64,000 nt of DNA from Theodoxus fluviatilis (Eukaryota > Mollusca > Gastropoda > Cycloneritida > Neritidae): the NCBI GenBank assembly GCA_034096865.1, contig JAWQFJ010016895.1, positions 62,001 through 126,000 on the forward strand. Reading direction: 5' to 3'. The notes under the pieces are model-generated. The model was given only the letters and a program-made list of their open reading frames with translations. It had not been told where the DNA came from and did no database searches. Numbering within the stretch: the first letter of the stretch is position 1; every line of letters begins with the position of its first letter. Positions 23,870 to 36,047 of this stretch are shown here, piece after piece. The position numbers and the translations under genes are program-made.

Positions 23870-26800
23870 ATGCTTTACAGCAGCCAGAGTTATGCCTTCT
23901 GTGTGGCGGTAGTGGCTACTGTGTTTGCTCTATCTGTTACAACGTGGTACACATGCAGGCGGTTATTTTATAAAAGAAAGCATCTACAGTCTGCGAGTGA
24001 GCAAGGACGCACCGTCAGCATCACGAGAGGATGCCAACAAAACACCGTAAATCATCTAAATGACGCCAGTAACGATCCCGCTTCAGCGACCGATGCCACG
24101 GATGGAGATGATGAAGCTGATGACGATGGACTTGACAGTGAGTATGAATGTCGCTACACGATTTTGAATGCACATTTTAATTTCGTAATCGGAAACAAAA
24201 ATGAAGGCAAAGCCAAATGTCGCGATGTGCGAGAGAAATCGAAATTATAGTAGAATACAATCAATAATCATAAAGAACACTGGAAGGAGTTGGAATCACT
24301 GATTTAGTATGAGAACAAACATTTCCGGTGTAGCAATTCTTCAGTTTCAGTTTTTCACCTATCTACCTACCCAAATTAAAGTACTGAGCTCAAACTGGTT
24401 TTTGTTTTAATTGCTCTGTTCATTGGTACGTTCAGAAAGCCTTTTCGATCCAGCACGTTGAAAAAAGAAGTGTTTCTTCATCTCATAACATTTGGCCGGG
24501 TTTGAATTTTTTTAAGCAGTGAGAATGAGAAAGCATGTTGACTCCTGCTTAAAATCTGCAGTTGACCTATAACTTGTATAAATGTTTATTCAGATGCACC
24601 CTCACATTGCTTTACTACATAGCTTTTCAACGGTGTCTGAGTATGAGTTTTTCCTGTAGTTATATGCGGAAACGGGTCTTGTGGACCATTTTGAGAAATG
24701 GAAGTTGGTCAGAGTGGGTTCATGATGAATATACAGTCAAGCTTTGCATGGGTGCTTCATCCCCATGACGACTGCTGACATTGTCTCCCAAAAGTTATGG
24801 TCTTCCTACCCATTAGGGATTGGGTCTGGAAGTAGCTTACTCAAGATATGCCCTTGGCAGTATTGTACAGTGGTACGGTAAAGGGGGACAGCCGGACCTA
24901 TGGGTATTGAGGCCCCAATGAAATGAAATTAATTTAGCATGATATTACCTTTTAGTTTATTTTGTTTTCAAAATGAGTTTCTACCATTCAGATGTGGTGG
25001 AGAGGGAGACAAGGCTTTGGTGGTAGATGGGCCCAGGCATGAAACAAATCGTCGCTCGCTTTCCACAACTTAATTTTTACCCATGGGTACAGGAGCTGCG
25101 GGTTAGTCCCAGGCTGGATGATAAACCAACCCAAGACCGTGGTGGCAGTGGTCTCTCCCCTAGATGGGATGGGGTCTCTCTCGGTCTGCCGACAGGCACT
25201 CCTTTAACAAAGAAATGCATCGACGTCAGCGGAGCCAGGCTTGGGATCGGCCGTCGCGATCTCAGCCTGTCCCTGGGTTGTGTTTTCCTAATGATAGAAA
25301 AAGGCTTATTGCTGCCTTATACATGACTGAAATTATTCACACCAACTGTTGCCCCATCAGGCACAACAAAGTCAAGCAAATGAATATTGCACCATTGGAA
25401 TCAGATGTCTTAATTGAGAGAAAACATCAAATTTGTCTCTTATATATTTAACAGTTTAGACTTAGCAAGCCAGGATGACAAGAGGGAACTGTCTGCAGTC
25501 ACATGTCAAGTCCAGTAAATAAACGATGGAGAAGGCCGCTCTGCACCCTCCTGGACTGATAAGTTACATAGTAGGTTGGTCTTACAAAATACAACATGGG
25601 CATCTGCGACACAGGATACATGATAGAAAGAGGAGAGGGGGAAAAGGTTCTGCACCCCTTTTTCATCTCTCTCCCCCCCCCCCCCCCCCCTCGTTCTTTC
25701 ACACAGAGATATATATAGTTACTCTCAAGAAAGATATTTAGATTTGACCTATTTGGAAATTCATGTAAAGTAGGTAATTCACAATGCTTAGGTTTTTTGA
25801 CTCACATGCGAAGCAAAAGTGAGTCTATGTACTGAGCCGTGTCGTCCGTCCGTCCGGGCGTCCCGGCGTCCGTCCGGGCGTCCGTCCGTAAAAAACTTAA
25901 ACGTTGGATTTTTCTCAGAGACTATTAAGTCTATCAACACCAAATGTGGCATGATGGTGTATGATGACAAGGCCTCAAAAAACATACATAGTGACTTGAC
26001 CTTGCTTCAAGGTCAAGGTCACAGGAGCCATAAATGTGGTCTCAAAAACAGTCATTTTTCACATTTTCCCAATTTTCTCCCACGTTATTGAGAATGGCGA
26101 CCTTAGCTACAAGTGGTATATAGGTCAAAGCAAGCCCTATCTTTTGATACCAGTTTGGTTGACCTTGCTTCAAGGTCAAGGTCACAGGAGCTCTTCAAAG
26201 TTGGATTGTATACATATTTTGAAGTGACCTTGACCCTGAACTATGGAAGATAACTGTTTCAAACTTAATAATTATGTGGGGCACATGTTATACTTTCATC
26301 ATGAGACACATTTGGTCACATATCATCAAGGTCAAGGTCACTTTGACCCTTATGAAATGTGACCAAAATGGGGTAGTGAACCACTAAAAGTGACTATATC
26401 TCATGGTAGAAAGTGCCAATAAGCACCATTGTGCTTCCTATGTCTTGAATTAACAGCTTTGTGTTGCATGACCTTGGATGACCTTGACCTTGGGTCAAGG
26501 TCACATGTATTTTGGTAGGAAAAATGTGTAAAGCATTTCTTTGTGTATGATGTCATTGGTAGGTTTAGTTGTTTGACCTTGACCTTGAAGGTCACCCGAA
26601 GGTCAAGGTCATATAAAGGTCAAGGTCAAGCATGTGAGTCGTATGGGCTTTGCCCTTCTTGTTACTTTAAAAAATGTTTTCACCATTTTTGTGCTGCCAT
26701 CTTAAAGACTAATTTTAGTTGCCTGATCTGTATTTGAAAACATCCTACAACTAGTAAAGGTATACTTTGCTTTAATACATTTTGTTTTTCTTTTTGCGGT

Positions 26801-29800
26801 GCTGATTTTCATGCATCCATGTAAACATTGAAGTTGTTCATAAGTGGTAACTGTAACCCGACCAACCCTTTTTTTTATCATTTAAAAAAAATTGAGAGAA
26901 AGAGAGGATTAAATTGATGATAATCAAAGAAATGTGTGCTGACAAATCTTCCCAGCTCTTTGAACACTCATAAAATCCACAATTTAAATAAGTAAAGATT
27001 TTTTTTTCTGCGAAAGATAAATTTTGATTTATATTCAGTCTCTGAGTCTGGCCTCCCCTATTAAAATAAAGATATTTTAAAAAGCTGAGGCCAACCTACT
27101 GACCCATTAACACTTCTTTTGCCATGTTACCATAACCACAACCATTTTTGACTCACATGCGAAGCAAAAGTGAGTCTATGTACTCACCCGTTTCGTCCGT
27201 CCGGGCGTCCGAAAACTTTAACGTTGGATTTTTCTCGGAGTCTATTAAGTCTATCAGTACCAAATGTGGCATGATGGTGTATGATGACAAGACCTCAAAA
27301 AACACACATAGTGACTTAACCTTGCTTCAAGGTCAAGGTCGCAGGGGCCATAAATGTTGTCTAAAAACAGCAATTTTTCACATTTTCTCAATTTTCTCTG
27401 AAGTTTTTGAGATTGGATACCTCACCTATATATATGGTATATAGGGCAAAGTAAGCCCTATCTTTTGATACCAGTTTGGCATACCTTGCTTCAAGGTCAA
27501 GGTCACAGGAGCTCTTCAAAGTTGGATTGTATACATATTTTGAAGTGACCTTGACCCTGAACTATGGAAGATAACTGTTTCAAACTTAAAAACAGGAGGC
27601 CGGTGTTGGACTCGTAGGCGAGTAGAAAAGAAGTAATGGAGACCTTTGTCCAACTACAATTTTTTTTTAATATTCCAGAGCTTTCGGGGCCAAGTAGGCT
27701 CCTTCGTCAAACTTTATAATTATGTGAGGCACATGTTATACTTTCATCATGAGACACATTTGTTCACATATCATCAAGGTCAAGGTCACTTTGACCCTTA
27801 TGAAATGTGACCAAAATGGGGTAGTGAACCACTAAAAGTGAGCATATCTCATGGTAGAAAGTGCCAATAAGCACCATTTTGCTTCCTATGTCTTGAATTA
27901 ACAGCTTTGTGTTGCATGACCTTGGATGACCTTGACATTGGGTCAAGGCCACATGGATTTTGGTAGGAAAAATGTGTAAAGCATTTCTTAGTATATGATG
28001 TCATTGCTAGGTGTAGTTGTTTGACCTTGACCTTGAGGGTCACCTGAAGGTCAAGGTCATGTAAAGGTCAAGGTCAAGCATGTGAGTCGTATGAGCTTTG
28101 CCCTTCTTGTTTCTATTGGCCTCATGATAAGTTTGATTCTATTTATCTTTTTAGTCCTGTCATGTAAACCTTACTGACCTGTGGTTAATCTGGGATAATC
28201 CATGAGAGTTAATCAAAATGTGGTGGAGCTTAATATATTTTTTTAATCCAAAATGAAATTAGTTAAAGTTAGCAATTAAAAACAGGACTGATGAAACACA
28301 CATACATAACACTTCTACTCTAAATTAGTATGTATTCTTTTTTCCATTGTGTACATTTATCCTGAAAATGTCAGCAAAATGATATGGTGCCTATTGCCCT
28401 TGAATTTTCTGGATCAGCTGGTGTGATTATGTCAAGAAAACATCACTTTATGCCATAGAGGAAGTAGATAAAAGAAATGGAAATCATATAATTTATTTGA
28501 TGAATGGTAGCGCCTGTAGCTTGCTGGTTTGCCCTACACCCTCAGAGAGTGAGGAAGGAAGGATGGTTTTGTCATGGTCTATTGAAAATGTTTCTTTCCA
28601 TCAATTGGATCAAGAAACCAATGACTTCAAACCCTGAGACAAAAAGCTCTTATCTGTGAACTCTAATGAAGTCTCATCATTTGAAAAGTGATTTCCCACC
28701 CACTAACCCCAAATTTGTTGTGGCGTTTTGAAAGAGTGTGTGATTTCACACGTAATTGGACATGTTTCAAATACACCATGAGGCTAGAGTTGCTGAATGA
28801 TCCCCTCATCAGCATGAACAGTGACTCCCTGACTGCTAGACTTGCAGTGCTGCTCCAATAAGTTGAAGAACAGTCAGGTTTGGCCTTGAGTAGTCAGTGG
28901 GGCAGCCCTGTCATTTTGGACCTTGCTTTTGTGCATTGGCAGTAAAATTTACATTTTAATTACATACATTTTAATTACATACATTTTTTTCTCTTCCAGT
29001 GTGATTCTGTGCATTTATAAGTTATTTCAATGTTTTTGATGAGATAAAACTTAAGGTCACTTAGCCAAAATGAATTTTTCAGATTGGGGCTTCATGCCCC
29101 AACCTCCTGGGGTTTAATGCCCCCAAATCATGGCTGTTCACCCCAGGAAATAAAATCTATTAAACTTATTTAGTTTAATGGTTATTTTAAAAAATCAGTA
29201 TGTCTTATTGGTTATTATAAAAGAATGTCCTCAATTTGTTCACTCTGTTAAAATTTCTGTATCTTTTCATCATGTAACAAAAAAAAAGAAGAGAAAACTG
29301 ATTTTCCTTATGTCATGCAGTTGGGAGATATTCTGATGGAGAGTGTTAGATACATACATGTATAAAGTATTTTACATTGCAATTTTTGCCTAGACTTCCA
29401 TATAAGTATTTTTCCATAGATCAGCAGATGGACACCTAAAAGAGAGTTAAGAAAAGAGACATGTCTCTTTTCCTAACTCACTCATTCTGCACTGCCTTGG
29501 TCTTTCTGAGTCTACAACAGTCGCAGGCAGTCCTCTCTTCACTTGCTCTTTTCTGTCTGCTTGCCTGCCCTCTCCCCACCACCTTCACGCATGCATTCAT
29601 GAGCAGACCCACACATTTGCATGAAGTTACACAGGCATACATATTTGTGCACATAAAGAAGTCCCTGTGATGAGCAGACACCTTTGGGGGAGTCCAGAGG
29701 TGTCCCTACATGACAGGTGTCCTCTCATCAGAGGGATGATCTCATCAGAGGGATGAGATTATCATGATAGTACATGTCATTGAAATAGCTGACTGTCTTG

Positions 29801-32800
29801 AAAATAAAGACAAACAATATACTATAGCAAAGGAAAAATGTGCTTACTTTTTCAATTAAAACATTTAAAATCAATTACAGCATAAACATTCAGAGATTGT
29901 TTAGAAGCTAGCAGACAGAACATCCATTAAACAAGAGGATGGCAGACATCCAGCTTTCTGAGAAGGGATACTCTTTCTTCTAAAGTTAAACTTTTTCTTA
30001 GACAGGAGGCTGCTTACCATCTCGGCCATCTTGGAGTTAATGCCAAAGGTCGTTTAGCACTGAATGCAACAGGCAAGAGATTTTTCTGTTAATTAACGGA
30101 AATCCGTTAATTCTGAAGCTCCAGGTGCCTTTCTCGTGATTCGCGCAAATCCGTTGAGAAAATTGTGTGTGTGTGTGTGTGTGTGTTTTGTTTTCTGTGT
30201 ATTCTCTCGCGTCGAACAGACGAACTATATTCCAAAACACGGTCATCCTCAAGTCTCTCTCATTTTCAAACCATTTGAGACCTACATTTCCAGTAAATGG
30301 CCAGAATAGCGCGCTATCTTTCACTGTTTTCACCTGTACGCGCTATTCATTGTCATCAATCTTTTCTTATTTTTAAACCATTTGAGAACTACATTTCCGG
30401 TACATGAGAGAATAGCGCGCCATCTTGATCTTTCTCGACGCCTGCTTCAACCGATAAAAATGCTTCTTCGGAAGCTGAAACCTAGTGAGATAGCAACAGC
30501 AAGAGAAATAGACAAAGGAAGAAATGTAAAAAACTGTTGGAGTTTCAAATGGATGGAAGAAAAAGCGCCATGCCTCTTGTCCACAAACTGTTCGACGAAC
30601 AAGAAGAACTGTTCAAGAGTTTCCTTGCATGCTTCCTGAAAGTTCAGTCCTACTCCAGCATGAATGCGCTGCAGCTGAAAGATGACAAGAAGCTGTGCAT
30701 TTCAAGCACCAGTATTCAGTTGGCAGACAAGATGATTTCACAGGCAAAGTGGCAGGCAGTATTCTGCGTGGTTGTCATGCCACCGACACACTTGCAGCCA
30801 AGTTCCCACGTGTTCTCCGCCAGGCATACATTGACTGTGCACAGTATCTGCAGCAGAAATTGCCACTTGACAATGAACTGCTTAAGGTCATGTCAGTTTT
30901 GGACCCAGCAACAGATTTTGGCGACCACCTTGCTACACAGGCCCTCTTGAAGCTAGGAGATGTTGTCAAGAATGTTCTTGCAGTGGAAGAAGAGGAGAAA
31001 TATAATCTGGAAGTCAGGAGACTGACAGCATCACCAGTTCCCAACAATGGCGGAGAAAACCCCATGCGTGTGGATGTATGGTGGGGTGAGGTCCAAAAAA
31101 CAGGAAAGTTCCCACTGCTCAGCCGGATGGCTACAGCACTAGTCACCTGTTTCCACAGACCAAGTGTGGAGTCAAGCTTCAACGTCATGGGTGATGTAAT
31201 GGACCAGAGATCAACCCGGATGATGACAGACACCTACTCATCTATTCAATGTGTCAAGTATGCTCTGCGCTCAACTGGAAACTCAGCTACGGATGCCTTA
31301 AAAGGCCTGACAAGCTGCACACTCAAGTGAACAGAAATATGTGCCGACTGCTGAGGGGGGCCAACAAAAGAAACAGAGAGAGAATGGATGTCAAAAGAGA
31401 GGAGCAAGAGGCTAAGAGAGTGAAACTTTCACGGAAGAAACAAGAGGAAGCCAGCAAGCAGAAACTAAAAAGAAACCTGCAGGAAGCAGAGGAAAAGGGC
31501 AAGATTGGCTCACAGAAGAGCCATGAAAGCCTAGCTGGAAACCCTTGCAGCACAAATAAAAGAGAAGCAAACTGCTTAGAAAGTTACTTGTTGTTCAACT
31601 ACAAAAGATCCAGTTGACTTTGCAAGAATAGTGACTGTGTTGTGTTGATGTGTTGCTTGTGGGACAGTGAGAGTGGTGACTGCGTTGTGTTGATGTGTTG
31701 CTTGTGGAACAGTGAGAGTAGTGACAGTGTTGTGTTGATGTGTTGCTTGTGAGACAGACTTAGAAGCCAGCAGTATTTTTGTCTTTGTGTTCAGTTCCAT
31801 GAAGATAGCATGCATGTGTATTTAAAATCCAGTATTTGTGACAGTGTGCCAAAGTGTTCATTTCCATTCGTAATATTCCTTAGTCATGTCTTTGTGATGT
31901 GTTGCTTTTGTGATTAATTTAGAAACCAGCAGTATTTTTGTTTTTGTGTTCACTTCAATGATGAATGCATGTGTATTTAAAATCCAGTATTTCATTGTGA
32001 TGGTAATGTGTTCCTTTTGTGATTGATTTAGAAACCAGCAGTATTTTTGTTTTTGTGTTCACTTCCATGATGAATGCATGTGTATTTAAAATCCAGTATT
32101 TGTGATGGTGTGCCAACGTGTTTATTTCCACATATACATGTAATATTCCCAAGTCATGTCTTTGTGATGGTGATGTGTTCCTTTTGTGATTGATTTTAAG
32201 AAGCCAGCAATATTTTTGTTTTTGTGTTCACTTCCATGATAAATGCATACATGTGTATAAATTTCAAATCCAGTATTTATGATGATTTGTAATGTTCCTC
32301 TGTCATGCCTTCTTTTTGAAAGTGATGTGATGCTTTTGTACCTTTGCATATTTAAAATTCAGTCTTTGTGCTGGTGTGCCAAAGTGTCAATTTCCATGTC
32401 AAATATTCCTTACCAAATGTTGTAATGGTGATGTGTTGCTTTTTTAACTAGATTAAAAAGACAACAGTCTTCTTGCATTTATGTTACCCATATGATCATT
32501 TCCATAATGAATGATTAGCCTTGGCAACTGTGGTGCAGGATAAGAGAGTTTGAGGGGATTTTTCACTGTTTTTAATTTGTCAAATGAACTTACATGTTTT
32601 GTGTACATGTATTTCCCAAATGAATGTGTAGGGTTAGCAACTGCAGTTACAAGAAAGTGTTGACTTCATCAGAGTTGTGCATTTTGATGTTCACAGATGA
32701 AATCTAGTAAATGTGTTGTTTCATTTATAAAGAATGGGTAAGGTTTGGTAACTGTAGTGTTGAATGATGGAGGGGTATGATATATAGTAATATACAGTTA

Positions 32801-34468
32801 GCAATTTAAGAATCTCATGGCAGGTAGAAACTGAGTATTCTCCAGTTCTTGCTTTTGGCTTTTTTCTTTCTTTTTGCCTATTCATACTGACGATGTAGTT
32901 TTGACAACTAGTCCAGGTTGAAAGATAACCCATAAATGTTGAGTTATATGTTTTATAATTTACATGTTGGATTTGAAATTGAAATTAGACTTACTGTTGA
33001 TCAAATAACTATGTGTGCATCTTCATTTCTAATAAAACTTGGTGTCAACAATTTTCATTGTTATTCTGTCATTTTAACATTAATTATTTTTCTTCTCTTT
33101 GCTAGCTCAGTCTTGTGTGTGTTTGATCTTTACATTTATAAATCACATGAATTTATACACCACATGCAAATGCTAATAAGATGAGCTTATCACAATACAA
33201 AACATAACAGTGTGATAAATAAAATATACATACTACCTGTCTATTTCTTTATGTATTCATTTATTTTTTTATAATAGTAAAGGTACATTTTATGGTAAGG
33301 AAACTTAAGAGCCTCAAATACAAACCATGAATTTCAACAATTATAATCTGGTGTTTGCTCATCAAAAATGTTGTTCTGGACTTGCCACAGCTGTCAGGAG
33401 AGTGACTTTTTAAAAGTCAAAATTGTGAAAACTCTTCAGCTTCAGGGGGCTCTGCCCCCAGACCCCCGCTAATTTTTTCAGTTAATTTAACAATTTCAGG
33501 ATCTCATGCCTGATGCAATGATATCCGTAAGGACAAGAAGAGCCAGCAATCAACCTGTTTGACTTGTTAACTCTTTCGAGGTCAGACATTAAAATTCATT
33601 AAGGCGCTCGTGTGTTATTAAAAGTTGGTGAAGTAGGCATGGAGATTCTACAAGTGCTACCCATCAACTGAGGTCCAGCTACATGTAAAGAAATAGGCAG
33701 CATGGGTCCATTCCAGAATGTCCCTTTGAGATTGTATTACTAGTCTTGGATGTTGATTAGGTCCCAGAGGATGGGAAACTGATGCATTCGTCTTCAGACA
33801 GTTGTAGAGCAAATCAGATGCAACTTTTTGAAGCCTAGTTATCACCATGTGAACACAAAAGGATTAAAGGGTACTTTTTCTCCTGAGATTGTTTACAAGC
33901 TGACAGTCATTGTTTAATTTGTTCACAGTAAACACAGAACCACAACCCATTGGTGAGGAGAGCTAGGGGGGGTGGGTCAGAGGTCAGGGTGGGCAAGATG
34001 TGTGTGTGTGTGTGTGTGTTCGTGCAACTATGCATGTGTGGTGTGGGTGCATTCGTGCACATACTCATGTGCATGGGTGAGGGAGAAGAAGTGGGGTTGT
34101 GGAGAGAGAGAGAGACATACTCCATTGAGATACTATATATCTATAGAGTTCAGCAGGCCTCATGGATTGGGGTGCCTGCTGAGATTGATATTCTGCAGAT
34201 GTGTTCGTCTTTAGGAGTTAGACAAACAAATTATTACTGCTGCTGCATCCGCTCCTTGCAGGGAGGGAACAGAGAAATGTTTGGCAAAACACTGCCCCTG
34301 TCTGAATTTTGCAGATGTCCACTGGCCACAGGTTATTTTGATAAATAACTGATTCATGCCAAGATGCCATGTCTGGACATTACAGGTGTCGGCTCATTGG
34401 GGGTCAGCTAGTCACAGGGACTACTGTACATAATTATCTGTAGATACATAACATGTATGCATGCATGT

Positions 34469-34501
<33 letters not shown>

Positions 34502-34808
34502 TGCAAGTATAGACACACACTCTTTGTGTGCAGGGCTGGCTCACATGCAGGAGCTGCAGAAGCTTCCGGAGGGACCAGACCCGGTCACCTACTGCCGGCA
34601 CATCCAGGGAGAGGTGAAGAAGGTGAAGCAGAAGCTGGCCACTAAGCGCATCCAGGAGACGCTGACACAGGAGCAGATCGATGAGGAGCGCAAGGTGCAG
34701 CAGCAGCAACTGGAGGCCATCTTCAAGCTGATGCAGGAGCAGAGTGAGAAGTTTGGCTTCACCAGCATGGAAGATGTGCAGGAGCAGCTGAGCCTCTACA
34801 ATGTGTAA
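23870..34808 (+). CDS. MXRA7: MXRA7-like single-pass membrane protein, 2 coding exons
   Basis: Matrix-remodelling-associated protein 7 is a small transmembrane protein of poorly known function. Exon 1 (23870-24137) encodes a short N-terminus, one membrane segment at about residues 9-27 (AFCVAVVATVFALSVTT), a basic stop-transfer stretch (CRRLFYKRK), then a disordered acidic run ending DGDDEADDDGLD. The donor is A|GTGAGT. The last exon (34534-34808) follows GTGTGCAG, joins in phase, and ends TAA. It encodes QEQIDEERKVQQQQLEAIF, KLMQEQSEKFGF and SMEDVQEQLSLYNV, closely matching the MXRA7 C-terminus (EELEEEQRVQKEQLAAIFKLM ... DVQEQLRLYDM, from family knowledge). Joined directly the product is 180 residues; human MXRA7 is about 204. 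An extra short exon inside the 10.4-kb intron cannot be excluded. The C-terminal match is strong; linking exon 1 to it rests on topology, acidity and phase. Confidence 0.75.
24250..25790. other. MXRA7 intron, unassigned sequence
   Basis: A 99-codon frame at 25027-25326 has no recognisable domain. A short GA/C-rich stretch with a poly-C run lies at 25628-25692. Nothing else was recognised. Confidence 0.4.
25793..26663 (+). repeat. TCAAGGTCA-rich dispersed repeat, copy 2 (intact)
   Basis: Full-length copy starting TTTTTGACTCACATGCGAAGC and ending GGGCTTTGCCCTTCTTGTT. The start can fold (GACTCAC against GTGAGTC) and the end holds the hairpin word GGGCTTTGCCC. A CGTCC-type short tandem follows the start. 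I count about 13 exact TCAAGGTCA or TGACCTTGA sites in this copy. No protein is encoded. Confidence 0.92.
26843..27142. mobile_element. MITE (copy 3, diverged)
   Basis: The left end AAGTGGTAACTGTAAC and right end GTTACCATAACCACAAC resemble the MITE at 10391-10678. It lies directly against the 5' end of repeat copy 3. Confidence 0.55.
27145..28111 (+). repeat. TCAAGGTCA-rich dispersed repeat, copy 3, with nested insertion
   Basis: A more diverged copy of the 25793-26663 repeat, with the same start and end words. It is interrupted at 27588-27707 by a 120-bp Penelope-like fragment flanked by CAAACTT. Confidence 0.92.
27588..27707 (-). mobile_element. Penelope-like element 3'-end fragment inserted in repeat copy 3
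   Basis: This 120-bp block is absent from repeat copies 2 and 4. It is flanked by CAAACTT at 27581-27587 and 27708-27714, a 7-bp target duplication. On the minus strand it reads GACGAAGGAGCC ... CCCCGAAAGCTCT, resembling the 3' end of the Penelope-like remnant near 54400 (GAAGAAGGGCGTG ... CCCGAAAGAC). Confidence 0.6.
28112..30460. other. MXRA7 intron, unassigned, with short direct repeat
   Basis: Mostly AT-rich. A (GT)n run lies at 30163-30186. A ~50-bp direct repeat (CCATTTGAGA ... CTACATTTCC ... AATAGCGCGC) occurs at about 30272-30321 and 30377-30426, just upstream of the hAT-like remnant, and may be part of that element's 5' end. No gene was seen. Confidence 0.4.
30461..31617 (+). pseudogene. 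hAT-superfamily transposase remnant
   Basis: Three overlapping frames share one transposase. 30537-30770 has PLVHKLFDEQEELFKSF. 30770-31330 has AGSILRGCHATDTLAAKFP, MSVLDPATDF and the C-terminal dimerisation region FPLLSRMATALVTCFHRPS with VESSFNVMGDVMDQRS. 31330-31617 is a Lys/Glu-rich tail (KREEQEAKRVKLSRKKQEE). At least two frameshifts separate them. The catalytic N-terminal half was not found. The fragment sits in the MXRA7 intron in the sense orientation. Confidence 0.7.
31635..32420. repeat. Degenerate tandem repeats downstream of the hAT remnant
   Basis: Three ~47-bp units (GTGTTGTGTTGATGTGTTGC) at 31635-31757 run into about five diverged 120-160-bp units containing AACCAGCAGTATTTTTG, CACTTCCATGATGAATGC and AAAATCCAGTATTTGTGATG. 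They are old enough to differ in length and sequence. Confidence 0.75.
32421..34470. other. MXRA7 intron, unassigned
   Basis: AT-rich. A palindromic GGGGGCTCTGCCCCC lies near 33446-33460. (GT)n runs lie at 33997-34019, and an (AC)n run at 34471-34499 sits about 35 bases before the last MXRA7 exon. No coding signal was seen. Confidence 0.4.
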
Positions 34809-34914
34809 TGCAGAGCACACATGTAGCTGTGTGTAATGCAGAGCACACATGTAGCTGTGTGTAATGCAGAGCACACATGTAGCTGTGTGTAATGCAGAGC
34901 ACACATGTAGCTGT
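34803..34914. repeat. 28-bp tandem repeat spanning the MXRA7 stop codon, 4 units
   Basis: The unit GTGTAATGCAGAGCACACAT plus GTAGCTGT begins with the last Val codon and the TAA stop of MXRA7 and repeats four times into the 3' UTR. Confidence 0.9.
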
Positions 34915-35173
34915 GCCAGGGTTGAGACTGTGGGTTTTAGGGAGTCATCACACAAGCAATGTAAGATGCCATCACTCATTTCAAGACACAACAATTAGAT
35001 GGATTATCTAGTCATGCCCCAGTAGCATTTTATCATTTTATTTTGGTGCTGCTTCTTTTAATTAACGTGTTTTCCATTTGTTGGATTGACCAATTAAAAA
35101 AATATATTTGTTGTTTGTTGTTTTTTAATGCAAGATTGCATCATTTCTGATTTACATTTTATTGTAGGTGCTG

Positions 35174-36047
35174 TTTTTGACTCACATGCGAAGCAAAAGT
35201 GAGTCTATGTACTGAGCCGTGTCGTCCGTCCGTCCGGGCGTCCGTCCGGGCGGGCGTCCGGGCGTCCGTCCGTAAAAAACTTAAACGTTGGATTTTTCTC
35301 AGAGACTATTAAGTCTATCAACACCAAATGTGGCATGATGGTGTATGATGACAAGGCCTCAAAAAATATACATAGTGACTTGACCTTGCTTCAAGGTCAA
35401 GGTCACAGGAGCCATAAATGTGGTCTCAAAAACAGTCATTTTTCACATTTTCCCAATTTTCTCCCACGTTATTGAGAATGGCGACCTCAGCTACAAGTGG
35501 TATATAGGTCAAAGCAAGCCCTATCTATTGATACCAGTTTGGTTGACCTTGCTTCAAGGTCAAGGTCACAGGAGCTCTTCAAAGTTGGATCGTATACATA
35601 TTTTGAAGTGACCTTGACCCTGAACTATGGCAGATAACTGTTTCAAACTTAATAATTATGTGGGGCACATGTTATACTTTCATCATGAGACACATTTGGT
35701 CACATATCATCAAGGTCAAGGTCACTTTGACCCTTATGAAATGTGACCAAAATGGGGTAGTGAACCACTAAAAGTGACTATATCTCATGGTAGAAAGTGC
35801 CAATAAGCACCATTGTGCTTCCTATGTCTTGAATTAACAGCTTTGTGTTGCATGACCTTGGATGACCTTGACCTTGGGTCAAGGTCACATGTATTTTGGT
35901 AGGGAAAATGTGTAAAGCATTTCTTTGTGTATGATGTCATTGGTAGGTTTAGTTGTTTGACCTTGACCTTGAAGGTCACCTGAAGGTCAATGTCATATAA
36001 AGGTCAAGGTCAAGCATGTGAGTCGTATGGGCTTTGCCCTTCTTGTT
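35174..36047 (+). repeat. TCAAGGTCA-rich dispersed repeat, copy 4 (intact)
   Basis: Nearly identical to copy 2 (25793-26663), with the same ends and a longer CGTCC/GGGCG short tandem near the start. It lies downstream of MXRA7, possibly in its 3' UTR. Confidence 0.92.

Noticed and set aside
23870..24250. PTRH2 (peptidyl-tRNA hydrolase 2) for the exon at 23870
   Set aside because: The membrane segment plus acidic stretch is similar in layout, but no PTRH2 catalytic exon was found downstream, while an MXRA7 C-terminal exon in the right phase was.
25027..25326. 99-codon + strand frame in the MXRA7 intron
   Set aside because: No family recognised and no supporting splice sites; composition looks like a repeat.
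25793..28111. Helitron identity for the TCAAGGTCA repeat
   Set aside because: A terminal hairpin is present, but the ends lack the 5' TC and 3' CTRR signature and the element has inverted ends.
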